Positions 10,506-19,976 of a stretch of DNA of 64,000 bases are shown here, in pieces. Source of the DNA: Frankineae bacterium MT45 (lineage in GTDB: Bacteria > Actinomycetota > Actinomycetes > Mycobacteriales > Jatrophihabitantaceae); NCBI GenBank assembly GCA_900100325.1, contig LT629697.1:1733423-1797422 (forward strand), read 5' to 3'. A program made the position numbers and the translations under genes. Numbering within the stretch: position 1 is the stretch's first letter; each line of letters starts with the position of its first letter. The notes below the pieces were generated by a model. It ran no database searches. It was not told the DNA's origin and saw only the letters and a program-made list of their open reading frames with translations.

Positions 10506-12925
10506 CCGTCGCGGCGACCGGAGCCGACACAGCGCTACGAGGGCTGCTGCGGAACACGGACAAGAAGGCACCGATTGACCTCCGCCTCGCCATCGGAGCC
10601 CTCGCAGCGTGGGGAGCGACACTGCTTGGTCTCCGCCTCGCGCCGGGCAGGGTGGCCGGGCTGGCGGTCGCCGCACTGCTGGTCGCCGTGGGCGCCGCCT
10701 GGCTGACTCATCGGCGGGTGATGGCCGGCCACGACCAGAACGAAGATCTGGCGATACGAGTGGGGGCTGGAGTCGCGCTGGTCGGATTCCTGCTTCTGCT
10801 GGTGCTCGCTCCGCTCGCCGCGCGGATGGAGCGGGTCCGTGAATCACCGGTTACCGCATTGGCGGCGGCCCGTGCCGCGGTGACGGCCGAGCTGCGGATC
10901 ACCAGTGATCCGCGGCCGATGGCCTCCTCGGGGGTCGGGCCACCACGAGTCATCCTCGACGCCAGCCTGCTGAGAGTGCAGGTCGGGCCTCGGCAGGTCG
11001 GGACCGGGGGATCGGTGCTGATCTTCGGCGCCCGCAGCGACTGGACCCAGGTGCTCCCCGGTCAACGGGTGCGCCTCGAGGCCCGTCTGCAGCCGCCACA
11101 GGACGATCCGCTGCGCCTCGCCGTCGTCGTGGGGGAGGCCGCGCCGACGCTGCTAGGGCGGCCGCCTTGGTGGCAGCGCGCTGCCGGTGTGGTTCGCTCG
11201 TCGCTGCGTGATGCGTCGGCCGGGTTGCCGGAGAGCGTACGGGGACTGCTGCCCGGACTCGTCGACGGTGACACCTCCGAACTTGACCCCATCCTGGCCG
11301 AGCATTTCCGGGTCGCCGGTCTGACGCACCTAGTCGCCGTCTCCGGTACTAACTGTTCGATTCTGGTCGGTGCCGCGCTTCTGGTGATGCGCCGCATCCG
11401 GCTGGGGCCGGTGACCTCGGCCCTCATCGCAGCCGCCGTACTCATCGGGTTCGTGATCATCGCCCGCCCGTCGCCCAGTGTGCTGCGAGCCGCGGTGATG
11501 GCGGCGATCGGCCTCGCCGCGTTGGCTCTCGGAAGGCCGAGAGCGGCGCTGCCGGCTCTCTCGGCTGCGGTGCTGCTGCTCCTGCTGTATCAGCCGTCGC
11601 TGGCCACCGACGTCGGTTTTATCCTGTCGGTGAGCGCCACCGCTGCGCTTGTGCTCCTGAGTCCAGGTTGGGCGCTCGCTCTACGCCGCCGCCATGTTCC
11701 GCCGGTGCTGGCCGAGGCGATCGCGGTCGCGGCGGCGGCCCACGTCGTCACCGCGCCAGTGATCGCGGCCCTCACCGGACGGGTGAGTGTCGTGGCGATC
11801 CCGGCGAATGTGCTGGCCGAACCGGTGGTCTCGGTGGCGACGATCATTGGGTTCGCCGCGGCCCTCACCGCACCCTTCTCTCTCGGCCTGGGAGCGTGTC
11901 TGGCTCAGTTGGCGGGGTGGCCCTGTCGCTGGCTCGTCTGGGTCGCCGGCTTCTTCGGTGGTCTCGAAGGGGCGTCGCTGCCGTGGCCGACGGGCACCAG
12001 CGGTGCGCTGCTACTGCTTCTCGTCGCCGGCTGCTGCCTGCTGCTGGCCCGGCACGGTCTGCTGCGGCGCCTGCTGCTCGTGATCACGGTCGTCGCCCTC
12101 TCGGTGCAGATTCCGGTGCGCACCGCGGTGTCGGGGTGGCCAGCCGCATCGAGCGTGCTGGTGGCCTGCGACGTCGGGCAGGGCGACGGGTTGGTGCTGC
12201 CGACTGCACCCGGCCGGGGCATCGTGGTGGACACCGGTCCGGAGCCGGTGGCGATGGACCGCTGTCTGAGCGATCTCGGGATCACCGACATTCCGCTCGT
12301 GGTCCTCACGCACTTCCACCTCGACCACATCGGCGGTCTGGCCGGAGTCTTTCACGGCCGGCGGGTCGCCGCGGTGGTCACCGGCCCGCTGGACGAACCG
12401 GTGTCGGGGGTGGAGGAGGTACGACGGACGCTGGCCGAGCACGGGTTGACGCTCGGGCGGGCGGTGCCCGGCGAATCGATCCAGGACGGCCCGTTGAAAC
12501 TCGACGTGCTCGCGCCGGCGGCGGCCTATCGGGGCACCCGGTCGGACCCCAACAACTCGTCACTGGTCATGCGGGCGACCGTGGCCGGTAAGCGCATCCT
12601 GTTGATGGGCGATGCCGAGGTGGAGGCACAGCGCGCGCTCCTCGACGAGCACGTCGACCTCAGGGCCGACATCCTGAAGGTCGCCCACCACGGCAGTGCT
12701 TACTCCGAGTCCGCGCTGCTGGCCGCGGTGCAGGCGAAGGTCGCCGTCATCAGCGTCGGCGCGCACAACGACTACGGCCTCCCATCGCCGGTGCTGCTCG
12801 GCGAACTGCAGCGCCTGGCGATACCCACGTTCCGGACCGACCTGGACGGTGATATCGCGATCACCGTGACGAACGGTCAAGTGAAGGCGGTCATTCGCGG
12901 TGTCAGTGCGAGTGAAGCGGCTTAG
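10502..12925 (+). CDS. comEC: ComEC/Rec2 family DNA-uptake channel protein
   Basis: The 807-residue polytopic membrane protein has an N-terminal DUF4131-like region, a central competence domain with the signature GLTHLVAVSGTNCSIL and many hydrophobic helices, and a C-terminal metallo-beta-lactamase domain with the HFHLDHIGG metal-binding motif at 12310-12336 and a downstream DILKVAHHGSAYS segment. The family forms the inner-membrane pore and putative nuclease for single-strand DNA entry. The ATG at 10502 overlaps the comEA stop. All domains are present, so this looks functional. Confidence 0.96.
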   Translation: MTVAATGADTALRGLLRNTDKKAPIDLRLAIGALAAWGATLLGLRLAPGRVAGLAVAALLVAVGAAWLTHRRVMAGHDQNEDLAIRVGAGVALVGFLLLLVLAPLAARMERVRESPVTALAAARAAVTAELRITSDPRPMASSGVGPPRVILDASLLRVQVGPRQVGTGGSVLIFGARSDWTQVLPGQRVRLEARLQPPQDDPLRLAVVVGEAAPTLLGRPPWWQRAAGVVRSSLRDASAGLPESVRGLLPGLVDGDTSELDPILAEHFRVAGLTHLVAVSGTNCSILVGAALLVMRRIRLGPVTSALIAAAVLIGFVIIARPSPSVLRAAVMAAIGLAALALGRPRAALPALSAAVLLLLLYQPSLATDVGFILSVSATAALVLLSPGWALALRRRHVPPVLAEAIAVAAAAHVVTAPVIAALTGRVSVVAIPANVLAEPVVSVATIIGFAAALTAPFSLGLGACLAQLAGWPCRWLVWVAGFFGGLEGASLPWPTGTSGALLLLLVAGCCLLLARHGLLRRLLLVITVVALSVQIPVRTAVSGWPAASSVLVACDVGQGDGLVLPTAPGRGIVVDTGPEPVAMDRCLSDLGITDIPLVVLTHFHLDHIGGLAGVFHGRRVAAVVTGPLDEPVSGVEEVRRTLAEHGLTLGRAVPGESIQDGPLKLDVLAPAAAYRGTRSDPNNSSLVMRATVAGKRILLMGDAEVEAQRALLDEHVDLRADILKVAHHGSAYSESALLAAVQAKVAVISVGAHNDYGLPSPVLLGELQRLAIPTFRTDLDGDIAITVTNGQVKAVIRGVSASEAA

Positions 12926-12956
12926 CGAGATGCGTTCTCTCCGGCCGCCGGCCTGG

Positions 12957-14471
12957 TCACTCGACCTCGACCCATCCCAGCGTGCGCTGCACCGCCTTCT
13001 GCCAGCCGGCGTACCCGTCCCGGCGCTGCGCCTCGTCCCAGGTCGGTTCCCAGCGCTTCGATTCGTTCCAGTTCTCGCGAAGCTCGTCGGTGTCCGACCA
13101 GAAGCCGACGGCGAGGCCGCCGGCATAGGCGGCGCCGAGGGCTGTGGTCTCGGCCACCACGGGCCGGCTCACCGGAACGCCGAGAATATCGGCTTGAAGT
13201 TGCATGCAGAGGTTGTTCGCCGTCACCCCGCCGTCCACCTTCAGCACGTCCAGGTGCACTCCGGAGTCGGCCTCCATCGCCTCGGCGACATCGCGACTCT
13301 GGTAGCAGATCGCCTCCAGCGTCGCCCGGGCCAGGTGCGCGTTCGTGTTGAAACGCGAGAGGCCGACGATGGCGCCCCGGGCATCGCTTCGCCAATAGGG
13401 TGCGAAGAGACCGGAGAATGCGGGCACGAAATACACGCCGCCGTTGTCACTCACCCCGGCCGCGAGACCCTCGATCTCACTGGCGCCGGAGATGACGCCG
13501 AGTTGGTCACGCAGCCACTGCACGGCCGATCCGGTGACCGCGATCGATCCCTCCAACGCGTACACCGGTTTGGCGTCCCCGATCTGATAGGCGACGGTGG
13601 TGAGCAGGCCGTTGCTGCTGCGGACCACCTCTTCGCCGGTGTTGAGGAGCATGAAGTTTCCGGTGCCGTAGGTGTTCTTCCCCTCGCCCGGCGCGAAGCA
13701 GACCTGGCCGAAGAGCGCAGCCTGCTGGTCACCGAGGATGCCGGTGAGCGGCACCCCTTCCAGGCCGTACGGGGTCGCGGTGTGTCCATACCCGCTCGGA
13801 TCCGACGACGGACGGATCTCGGGCAGCATCGCCCGCGGAATGCCAAAGAAACCAAGGAGTTCGTCGTCCCAGCTGAGTGTCTGCAGGTCCATCAGCATGG
13901 TTCGGCTGGCGTTGGTGACGTCGGTAGCGTGCACGCCGCCGTTGACCCCGCCGGTGAGGTTCCACATCAGCCAGGAGTCGGTGTTGCCGAAGATCGCGTC
14001 GCCCCGCTCGGCGTCGCCCCGGACCCCCGGGACGTTCTCGAGAATCCACTGGATCTTCCCGGCCGAGAAGTACGTCGCCGGCGGGAGGCCCGCCTTACGG
14101 CGGATCACGTCACCTCTACCGTCCTGCTCGAGGGCGCTGGCGATCCGGTCGGTGCGGGTGTCCTGCCAGACGATCGCGTTGTAGTACGGTCGGCCGGTAC
14201 GGCGGTTCCACACGACCGTCGTCTCGCGCTGGTTGGTGATCCCGATGGCGGCCAGGTCCGCCGCGGCGAGGCCGAGTTGGTTCGCCGTCGTCTGGATGAC
14301 CGATGTGGTCCGCTCCCAGATCTCGACCGGGCTGTGCTCGACCCAGCCCGCCCGCGGCAGGATCTGCTCATGTTCGAGCTGGTGGCGGCCGACCTCGTTG
14401 CCGGCGTGATCGAAGACCATGAACCGGGTGCTGGTGGTGCCCTGATCGACCGCACCGACGAAATCAGCCAC
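12957..14471 (-). CDS. glpK: Glycerol kinase
   Basis: The 504-residue FGGY-family kinase begins [16 protein letters not shown] and has the DQQAALFGQ and [12 protein letters not shown] segments of bacterial GlpK. It phosphorylates glycerol to glycerol-3-phosphate. The GTG start is preceded on the minus strand by GGGGAG. It converges on comEC with 31 bp between stops. No glycerol facilitator or glycerol-3-phosphate dehydrogenase is adjacent, so it stands alone here next to the unrelated oxygenase gene. Confidence 0.96.
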   Translation of the reverse strand: MADFVGAVDQGTTSTRFMVFDHAGNEVGRHQLEHEQILPRAGWVEHSPVEIWERTTSVIQTTANQLGLAAADLAAIGITNQRETTVVWNRRTGRPYYNAIVWQDTRTDRIASALEQDGRGDVIRRKAGLPPATYFSAGKIQWILENVPGVRGDAERGDAIFGNTDSWLMWNLTGGVNGGVHATDVTNASRTMLMDLQTLSWDDELLGFFGIPRAMLPEIRPSSDPSGYGHTATPYGLEGVPLTGILGDQQAALFGQVCFAPGEGKNTYGTGNFMLLNTGEEVVRSSNGLLTTVAYQIGDAKPVYALEGSIAVTGSAVQWLRDQLGVISGASEIEGLAAGVSDNGGVYFVPAFSGLFAPYWRSDARGAIVGLSRFNTNAHLARATLEAICYQSRDVAEAMEADSGVHLDVLKVDGGVTANNLCMQLQADILGVPVSRPVVAETTALGAAYAGGLAVGFWSDTDELRENWNESKRWEPTWDEAQRRDGYAGWQKAVQRTLGWVEVE

Positions 14472-14531
14472 TTGCGCTCCCCTCGCGAATCCCCACCGTA
14501 TCTGGTGGGGGAGCCGAGGAGCGCCGTCAGC

Positions 14532-15983
14532 CTAGGGAGTCGGTGCCCAGTTTCCGTGGAAGCCGGCCGGTACGCGCACCGGCAGGTGAACGCTGGCGAT
14601 GCTCTCCATCGTGGCCGCGTCAAGAATGGCCAACTCGCTGCGCTGGATGCTCGGATCGAAGACGAAGCCCATCAACACCCCATCATCCTCAGGCGAATCC
14701 GCCGCGTTCGGCACGAAGACGAACTCGCTCGACTGCTTCCCGGCGCCGAAGTGGTGCGCCTGCGTGGTCCCGCTGACCAGATCATGCTTGAGCACCGCGT
14801 CCGAGGGACGCACGTGCTGAGCCAGATCCATCGTGTACCCGAAGCGGTGGCGGCGGCCAGTGAGACGCTCGTCGATTCGCGGGAACTCCTGCGGCCGATC
14901 ATCCAGGCGCGACTGGAGCACCTTCCCCGAATCGAGGTCGACGACCCAGCGCTCGAGGCTCGGTGCACCCTCACCCGGTCCGCGCAGGTCGGTGTCGAAC
15001 ATCTTGGGATGGCGGACGAGGTCCAGGACGATCGTCTCGCCGTCGTCGTAGGCATTGAGCGGGTGAAAGACGTAGCACGGGTCCACGTCGAACCACCGCA
15101 CCTGACTGCCGTCTCCCTCTCGGGGCATCACGCCGACCCGCGCCGGGTGCTGCGGATTCCAGCGGTAGGGCATCACTCCGTTGGCCGGCGTCTTGCGTCC
15201 CAGGGAGGCGGCCACCGGATCGGGGACGTGGACGCGTCCGAGGAGCGCCGACATCGTCAGCCGGGCCGGAGCCTGCGCAAATTTCGGAACCGTCGCCGCC
15301 ACCGCCTGCTTCACGTCGAAGGTGACGGGCAGGTCGTAGAGCACGACGTACTTCTCGGTCAGCGAGAAGTCGTGCATCATCGGACCGCCGCTCACCGGGA
15401 TGTCCACGACGCGCCGGGCGCGGCCGTCCACGCCGATCACCGAGTACTGGGCGCTGTTCGGACGCGCGAAGAAGTAGGAGATCGCGTGCAGCTCCCCCGT
15501 CTGCGGATCGAGTTTCGGGTGGGCGGTGTAGCCGCCGGTGATAGTGCCGTCGAAGTCGCAGGGTCCCACCGTGTCGAGCTCGTCGGTGAGCTCGTGGCAG
15601 GCGGTGCCGCCTTCGATGAGGGCCAGCGTCCGTCCGGCGTGCGAGATGACGTTCGTATTCGCGCCGACGAATTCGATCGGGGCGCTGCGCCGGGTGCTGC
15701 TCAGTGTCTCGCCGAAGCGGTGCGCCAGTTCGGGGGTGCGGACCCACCGGTTGCGGTACCACTCAGCCCGCCCGTCCCGCAGCCGGATGCCGTGCACCAT
15801 CCCGTCGCCCATGAACCAGTGGTAGGTGTCCTCATCGATCTCCGACGCCGGGTTCGGTCCGTTGCGCAGGTATCGGCCGTCCAGATGCGGGGGAATCGTT
15901 CCGGTGACCTCCAGCTGGGTCAGCGTCGTCTCCTCCCGCACCGGTGCCAGATTCTCGTGAAGGTACGCGTTGACCATGCTCAT
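14532..15983 (-). CDS. Carotenoid oxygenase (RPE65/CCD) family protein
   Basis: The four iron-ligand histidines of the family are recognisable in order: TAHPKLD, MMHDFSLT, VFHPLNAYD and the near-terminal GFHGNWAP. The N-terminal RYLRNGPNPASE is also typical. Members are non-haem iron dioxygenases cleaving carotenoids, apocarotenoids or stilbenes; the substrate cannot be told here. The ATG at 15983 follows a GAGAGGG site; the ATG at 15977 is also possible. An ATG at 15998 would lie inside a palindromic operator and was rejected. It is divergent from a TetR gene that probably controls it. Confidence 0.93.
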   Translation of the reverse strand: MSMVNAYLHENLAPVREETTLTQLEVTGTIPPHLDGRYLRNGPNPASEIDEDTYHWFMGDGMVHGIRLRDGRAEWYRNRWVRTPELAHRFGETLSSTRRSAPIEFVGANTNVISHAGRTLALIEGGTACHELTDELDTVGPCDFDGTITGGYTAHPKLDPQTGELHAISYFFARPNSAQYSVIGVDGRARRVVDIPVSGGPMMHDFSLTEKYVVLYDLPVTFDVKQAVAATVPKFAQAPARLTMSALLGRVHVPDPVAASLGRKTPANGVMPYRWNPQHPARVGVMPREGDGSQVRWFDVDPCYVFHPLNAYDDGETIVLDLVRHPKMFDTDLRGPGEGAPSLERWVVDLDSGKVLQSRLDDRPQEFPRIDERLTGRRHRFGYTMDLAQHVRPSDAVLKHDLVSGTTQAHHFGAGKQSSEFVFVPNAADSPEDDGVLMGFVFDPSIQRSELAILDAATMESIASVHLPVRVPAGFHGNWAPTP

Positions 15984-15995
15984 CCACCCTCTCGG

Positions 15996-16032
15996 CATAA
16001 CACGATTATGGATCAGTTATAACAAGGTTATG
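15996..16032. promoter_or_regulatory. Paired palindromic operators between CCD-type oxygenase and TetR genes
   Basis: Two related inverted repeats sit in the 51-bp divergent gap: CATAACACGATTATG at 15996-16010 and ATAACAAGGTTAT at 16019-16031. Both fit ATAAC-N3-5-GTTAT-like arms, and their centres are about 22 bp apart, two helical turns. This is the expected arrangement for a TetR-family dimer pair repressing both directions. Binding is inferred from position and symmetry only. Confidence 0.65.
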
Positions 16033-16034
16033 GG

Positions 16035-16706
16035 ATGATGGCAAGGATGAACTCCGACGGCCCCCGTGAACGACTGCTGACCGCCGCCCTGCGCCTGTTG
16101 GCCGACGAGGGGCCGCAGGCCCTGCAGGCTCGCCGCGTCGCGGCCGAGATCGGCGCTTCGACGATGGCGGTCTACACGTACTTCGGCGGGATGACGCAGC
16201 TGCTCGAAGCCGTGGCCGTCCAGGGCTTCGTCACCTTCGGTGCGGGCCTCGGGGGAGTTCCGGCCAACGACGACAGCCTGGTTCACCTCTTCAGCATCGC
16301 GCTGGCCTACCGGGACTTCGCATTGAAGAACCCCAACCTGTACCGGCTGATGTTCGGACTCAGCGCCGAGAAGTCCCCGGCCGGTGTCGACTTCACGGCT
16401 GGCCAGCCGAGCGCGGCCGGCCCGGAGGGTGCTGCCGCCTTCGGCTATCTGCTGGACGGGGTAACGAGGGTGATGGAGTCCGGACGGATCAACCAGGGTG
16501 ACCCGATGTCGGCCGCGCTGCAGTTGTGGAGCGCGATGCACGGCTACGTCCTGCTGGAGATCGCCGGGTTCTTCGGTCCGGACGGCGCCGGGATCGAGAT
16601 GGTCCTGGTACCGCTGGCCCGAAACATCCTGATCGGCATGGGCGATACGGCGCCGCCGTCGCTGGAGTCGATCCGGGCGGTGCTCGCCACTGTCAGAGCC
16701 ACCTGA
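16035..16706 (+). CDS. TetR/AcrR family transcriptional regulator
   Basis: A 223-residue protein with an N-terminal TetR helix-turn-helix (RERLLTAALRLLADEG, then ARRVAAEIGASTMAVYTYFGG) and a TetR_C-type ligand-binding half. It probably represses itself and the divergent carotenoid-oxygenase gene through the paired palindromes upstream. The start is the ATG at 16035, with a further in-frame ATG at 16047. The ligand is unknown; an apocarotenoid or related hydrophobic molecule is a guess from the neighbour. Confidence 0.92.
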   Translation: MMARMNSDGPRERLLTAALRLLADEGPQALQARRVAAEIGASTMAVYTYFGGMTQLLEAVAVQGFVTFGAGLGGVPANDDSLVHLFSIALAYRDFALKNPNLYRLMFGLSAEKSPAGVDFTAGQPSAAGPEGAAAFGYLLDGVTRVMESGRINQGDPMSAALQLWSAMHGYVLLEIAGFFGPDGAGIEMVLVPLARNILIGMGDTAPPSLESIRAVLATVRAT

Positions 16707-16718
16707 GACGATGGGTGC

Positions 16719-17699
16719 ATGATGTCCGAATCGTCGAGCCCGCCCCAGATCCCGGCATTGCTACTGGTGGTCGGCGACGAAGAGCTCCTCGTCACCCGGG
16801 CCATCGAAGAGATCTCACTCGCCGCTATCAAGGCTGATCCGGACGCCGACGTCCGCGAATATCAGGCCAGTGAGGTCGAGGCGGCCGAAATCTACGAGGC
16901 GCTGAGCCCGTCACTGTTCGGCGGCCGACGGGTCGTCGTTCTGCGCTCAGCCCAAGACATTCGCGTCGCCCTGCTCGACGCGCTCAAGCCATTCCTCGCC
17001 GCTCCCAGCGACGACGTCACCATCGTCCTTCAGCACGTCGGCGGGGCGAAGGGGAAGGCGCTCCTGGACGCGGCGAAGAAGGCCGGCGCGTCGACGACCA
17101 CCTGCGCCAAGCTCACCAAACCGGCCGAACGCCTGGACTTCATCCGGTCCGAGGTGCGACGCGCCGGCGGCAGTATCGCCCCCGATGCCGCCCAACTCCT
17201 CGTCGACGCCGTCGGCACGGATCTGCGTGAGTTGGCGGCTGTCTCCTCGCAGCTGGTGAGCGACTCCGGCGGGCGGATCGACACCGAGATGGTCTCGCGC
17301 TATCACCAGGGACGGGCCGAGGTGAAGGGCTTCGAGATCTCCGACAAGGTGGTCGCCGGCGACTCGACCGGCGCCCTCGAGTCACTGCGGTGGGCGCTGG
17401 CCGACGGCGTTCCGCATGTCGTCATCGCCGACGCTCTCGCGCAGGGCGTCGAGGCCGTCGCCCGGGTCGCCGCCGCCGGACGCGGGAACCAGTACGACCT
17501 GGCCCAGAAGCTGGGGATGCCGCCCTGGAAGGTGAACCGGGTGCAGGGGCAGGCTCGCGGGTGGAGCGAGGCCGGTCTGCGCCAGGCGCTCGGCTTCGTC
17601 GCGTCTCTCAACGCCGACGTCAAGGGAGCGGCGGCTGACCCCAACTACGCGATCGAACGGACCATCCGCCAGGTCACCGCGGCTCGCGGCAGCCGCTGA
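16719..17699 (+). CDS. holA: DNA polymerase III subunit delta
   Basis: The 326-residue protein has the HolA layout: an N-terminal domain opening LLVVGDEELLVTRAIEE, a Walker-like region without a full P-loop, and a C-terminal domain ending PNYAIERTIRQV. The delta subunit opens the beta clamp within the clamp loader. In actinobacteria holA usually sits between comEC and rpsT, as here, although glpK, the oxygenase and the DUF4331 cluster have been inserted. Two adjacent ATGs make the exact start ambiguous by one residue. Confidence 0.94.
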   Translation: MMSESSSPPQIPALLLVVGDEELLVTRAIEEISLAAIKADPDADVREYQASEVEAAEIYEALSPSLFGGRRVVVLRSAQDIRVALLDALKPFLAAPSDDVTIVLQHVGGAKGKALLDAAKKAGASTTTCAKLTKPAERLDFIRSEVRRAGGSIAPDAAQLLVDAVGTDLRELAAVSSQLVSDSGGRIDTEMVSRYHQGRAEVKGFEISDKVVAGDSTGALESLRWALADGVPHVVIADALAQGVEAVARVAAAGRGNQYDLAQKLGMPPWKVNRVQGQARGWSEAGLRQALGFVASLNADVKGAAADPNYAIERTIRQVTAARGSR

Positions 17700-18123
17700 G
17701 CAGGGCCAGCGCCGCGCCGCTTGACGATCCCTCCGGGTGTCCAGGCGAACCAGCTTCGCCGGATGAGCCGCCCGAGGGTCCGGCTTGCTCATCCGGCACA
17801 GCCCACTGCCGATACGTCACCTCTGCGCCGACCACCGTCACCGGGAGCAATCCGCGTCCGGCCTGGCCTCTCTCGTAAGCCTCGTACTCACCGGACGGCA
17901 GTTCGGGAAACACCGCAGACGGGCGCGGGCCGCGAGGCGTCGGGCGGAGAACCACCGCCACGTGAGGCAGGTGGTGCCAGTGCAGCGTCGAACCGGCGGC
18001 GGGGCGGATCTCGATCTCCACGCCTTCGAGTTCGGCTGGCATCGAGATCACCAGCGCGCCGATCTCCCCGCCGATGTCGAGCATCACCGCGCCCTGCCCG
18101 GCGTACGGGTTCTCCGAAGTCAT
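17674..18123 (-). CDS. Conserved hypothetical protein downstream of the DUF4331 gene
   Basis: A 149-residue protein starting MTSENPYAGQGAV. It has a regular beta-rich pattern (MLDIGGEIGALVISMP, VEIEIRPAAG, LPHVAVVLRP) and a histidine-rich HWHHLPH stretch; the last 30 residues are Gly/Ser-rich and poorly conserved-looking. No catalytic motif was recognised. Its ATG overlaps the stop of the DUF4331 gene by four bases, so the two are translationally coupled. The 3' end overlaps the end of convergent holA by 26 bp. Confidence 0.75.
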   Translation of the reverse strand: MTSENPYAGQGAVMLDIGGEIGALVISMPAELEGVEIEIRPAAGSTLHWHHLPHVAVVLRPTPRGPRPSAVFPELPSGEYEAYERGQAGRGLLPVTVVGAEVTYRQWAVPDEQAGPSGGSSGEAGSPGHPEGSSSGAALALLSGCREPR

Positions 18124-19505
18124 GCCGCCGGCACCGCCCCGGGCATGCTCTGGTAGCCGCCGATCGGTGTCGGCAGGTACGGGAAGGTCGACAGCAGTTT
18201 CTCGTTCGTGTTCGCCGGTACGCCATCCGAGAGGACGGCCACCGTCTTGTCCGGAGTGAAGGACTTGTCGACCAGCGGGATCGTGGCTCCGGCTATGGCT
18301 CTTAGCTCGATGGTGACGACGTCGTCGATCGGCCGGCGCCCATTCGGGAATCCGGCGGCGTCTCCCGCGATCAGGCCGATCGGGTTCGGTGTCGCGGTGG
18401 GTGGGACGGCCAGATTCAGCCGCAGCATGTCGGCCTGAGCGGCCCCGGTGAAGTTCTGGAAGCCGGGCACCACGCCGGTCGGGATACCGGTGAGCAGGAT
18501 CGCGGCCAGGTCGGCCCGTGGCTTCTTGTAGGCGGCCAGATTCGTGAAGACGCCCGGATAGAGCGCAGCGACCAGTCCGGCCAGTTCGGGATTCAGCACG
18601 TACTTGGCGAAGGCGGCGTCGTGGGCCGGTGACTGCCGGTTCCACCGGTCCTTCTCCGCCATCGGGACGATGACCTCGTTGAAGAGTGGGTTCCCCAGCC
18701 GTGAGACCTGGGTCCATGGCCCGTGCCCCTCCCAACAGCCCTTGCTGTCGTTGTGCACCCGCGACTTGCGTCGACTGGTCGAGGACCAGACGCCGATCAC
18801 CGAGGTCGCGTCGGCCACGTTCTTCGGGTCGACGCCGCCCCGGGTGAGATCCCGCTTCGGCACCTGGATCGCGATGGTGTGCACATTCAGGCCCTGCAGA
18901 CCGTTGACGCCGACGGCGGCGGCGGAGGGGATGAGATGCGCCCCCTCGAACGGGCGCAGCGTCCCGAGGTCGAAGATGCTGCCGAGGTCGGCGAAGAATG
19001 CCTCACCCCGCTGCCCGCAGAAGACCATGCTGCCGCCGGCCAGCTTGTGGAAGGTGCTCGCGGCAAGCTTGTCGTAGTCCGGAGTGCTGCGAACTCCGAC
19101 ATTCACCGGCGGGACGGTGAGGTTTGAGCCGATTTTCGTTGCCCTTCCGTGCCGGGTCACCCGGCGGACGTCGAAGGTCTGCGGCCGGTTCCAGTTGGCC
19201 GAGGGGACTGAGGTGATCGGGCCGGTGTTGTAGAGGAACGTCTCCTTGTTGCGGATGCTGGTGCTGAACTCGAACTGGTACGTCACATCTGCCTGCGCGT
19301 CACCGGAGTTCGAGATGTGGATCTCGTAGAGCACGTCGTCGCCGAACTCGAAGAAGTTCGGTCCGCCGGCCGGGTTCTGCAGCGGGATGAAGTTGGCGAT
19401 GATGGTGACGGTGTCTGGCTTATCAGGGCTGACGAACGCGTAGATGTCGGTGTTGTCGGCCACCGGATCCTTCGATATCTCCGGTGCTTCGCGATGCGAT
19501 GACAT
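18120..19505 (-). CDS. DUF4331 family protein
   Basis: The protein (461 aa) begins MSSHREAPEISKDPVADNTD, the hallmark start of DUF4331, followed by DIYAFVSPDKPDTVTIIANF. It contains repeated beta-strand segments and the LFNEVIVPMAEKD region typical of the family. The function of DUF4331 is unknown. No signal peptide is visible. An AAAGG ribosome-binding site precedes the ATG. It is followed by a coupled hypothetical gene and preceded by a small Tat-signal gene on the same strand, so the three probably form one unit. Confidence 0.9.
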   Translation of the reverse strand: MSSHREAPEISKDPVADNTDIYAFVSPDKPDTVTIIANFIPLQNPAGGPNFFEFGDDVLYEIHISNSGDAQADVTYQFEFSTSIRNKETFLYNTGPITSVPSANWNRPQTFDVRRVTRHGRATKIGSNLTVPPVNVGVRSTPDYDKLAASTFHKLAGGSMVFCGQRGEAFFADLGSIFDLGTLRPFEGAHLIPSAAAVGVNGLQGLNVHTIAIQVPKRDLTRGGVDPKNVADATSVIGVWSSTSRRKSRVHNDSKGCWEGHGPWTQVSRLGNPLFNEVIVPMAEKDRWNRQSPAHDAAFAKYVLNPELAGLVAALYPGVFTNLAAYKKPRADLAAILLTGIPTGVVPGFQNFTGAAQADMLRLNLAVPPTATPNPIGLIAGDAAGFPNGRRPIDDVVTIELRAIAGATIPLVDKSFTPDKTVAVLSDGVPANTNEKLLSTFPYLPTPIGGYQSMPGAVPAA

Positions 19506-19543
19506 GGTTGCGCCTTTCGAAGTGGTCGGTCGAGACGGATGTG

Positions 19544-19804
19544 TCAGCGGGTGGCGTGGACGAGGCGCGCGACGATCTCCTTGTCGTGCACGACAATCTC
19601 GCGGTCGCCGACCATCAGCGAGATCGCCGAAGAGGTGACGTCCTTGATGTAGGCGACCATCGGGCCGGTCGCGTCGCCGATCTCCGGCAGACGAGGCACC
19701 CCGGCGGTGCCGGCGTTGCGGGCCGGAAGCACGGTAGCGACGCCGAGTGCCGCGGCCCCGACTCCGGCGACGTTGAGAAAGCCCCTGCGCGTGGTGTCAG
19801 TCAT
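19544..19804 (-). CDS. Small twin-arginine-signal protein
   Basis: An 86-residue protein opening MTDTTRRGFLNVAGVGAAAL: a twin-arginine motif plus hydrophobic core and a likely cleavage region near residue 25, predicting Tat export. The mature part (about 60 residues, MVAYIKDVTSSAISLMVGDR) has no recognised domain. A GGGGG ribosome-binding site precedes the ATG. It lies 38 bp upstream of the DUF4331 gene and is divergent from a BTAD regulator. Confidence 0.8.
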   Translation of the reverse strand: MTDTTRRGFLNVAGVGAAALGVATVLPARNAGTAGVPRLPEIGDATGPMVAYIKDVTSSAISLMVGDREIVVHDKEIVARLVHATR

Positions 19805-19882
19805 GGCAAGCCCCCTGCTTGGTTGGGTAGTGACGCTTCTCGGCAGAGCGTCGACCCCTGACCTTGCAAACCGCTTGCATCT

Positions 19883-19932
19883 GAGACACCTGCGTCCGAG
19901 CCACCTGCGTCCGAGACACCTGCGTCCGAGAC
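19883..19932. repeat. Tandem 15-bp direct repeats in a divergent promoter region
   Basis: Three full copies of a 15-bp unit lie head to tail: GAGACACCTGCGTCC at 19883-19897, GAGCCACCTGCGTCC at 19898-19912, GAGACACCTGCGTCC at 19913-19927, followed by a partial GAGAC. They sit between the Tat-signal gene (start 19804, minus) and the BTAD regulator gene (start 19977, plus). Direct repeats are the usual target type of SARP/AfsR-like regulators, though their classic pitch is 11 bp, not 15. Confidence 0.8.
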
Positions 19933-19976
19933 GGGACCGGTGAAACCGCCGGAGCGCAACCGGACGAACTGCAGGC

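Noticed and set aside
14491-14510. Terminator between the carotenoid-oxygenase gene and glpK
   Set aside because: A 7-bp stem (CCCCACC/GGTGGGG) exists but is short and lacks a U-run, so it was not listed as a feature.
12900-16022. A 1040-codon open frame on the plus strand opposite glpK and the carotenoid-oxygenase gene
   Set aside because: It is the antisense shadow of two well-supported minus-strand genes; such long shadows are expected at high GC.
19883-19932. CRISPR array
   Set aside because: The 15-bp repeats are directly adjacent with no spacers and only three copies.
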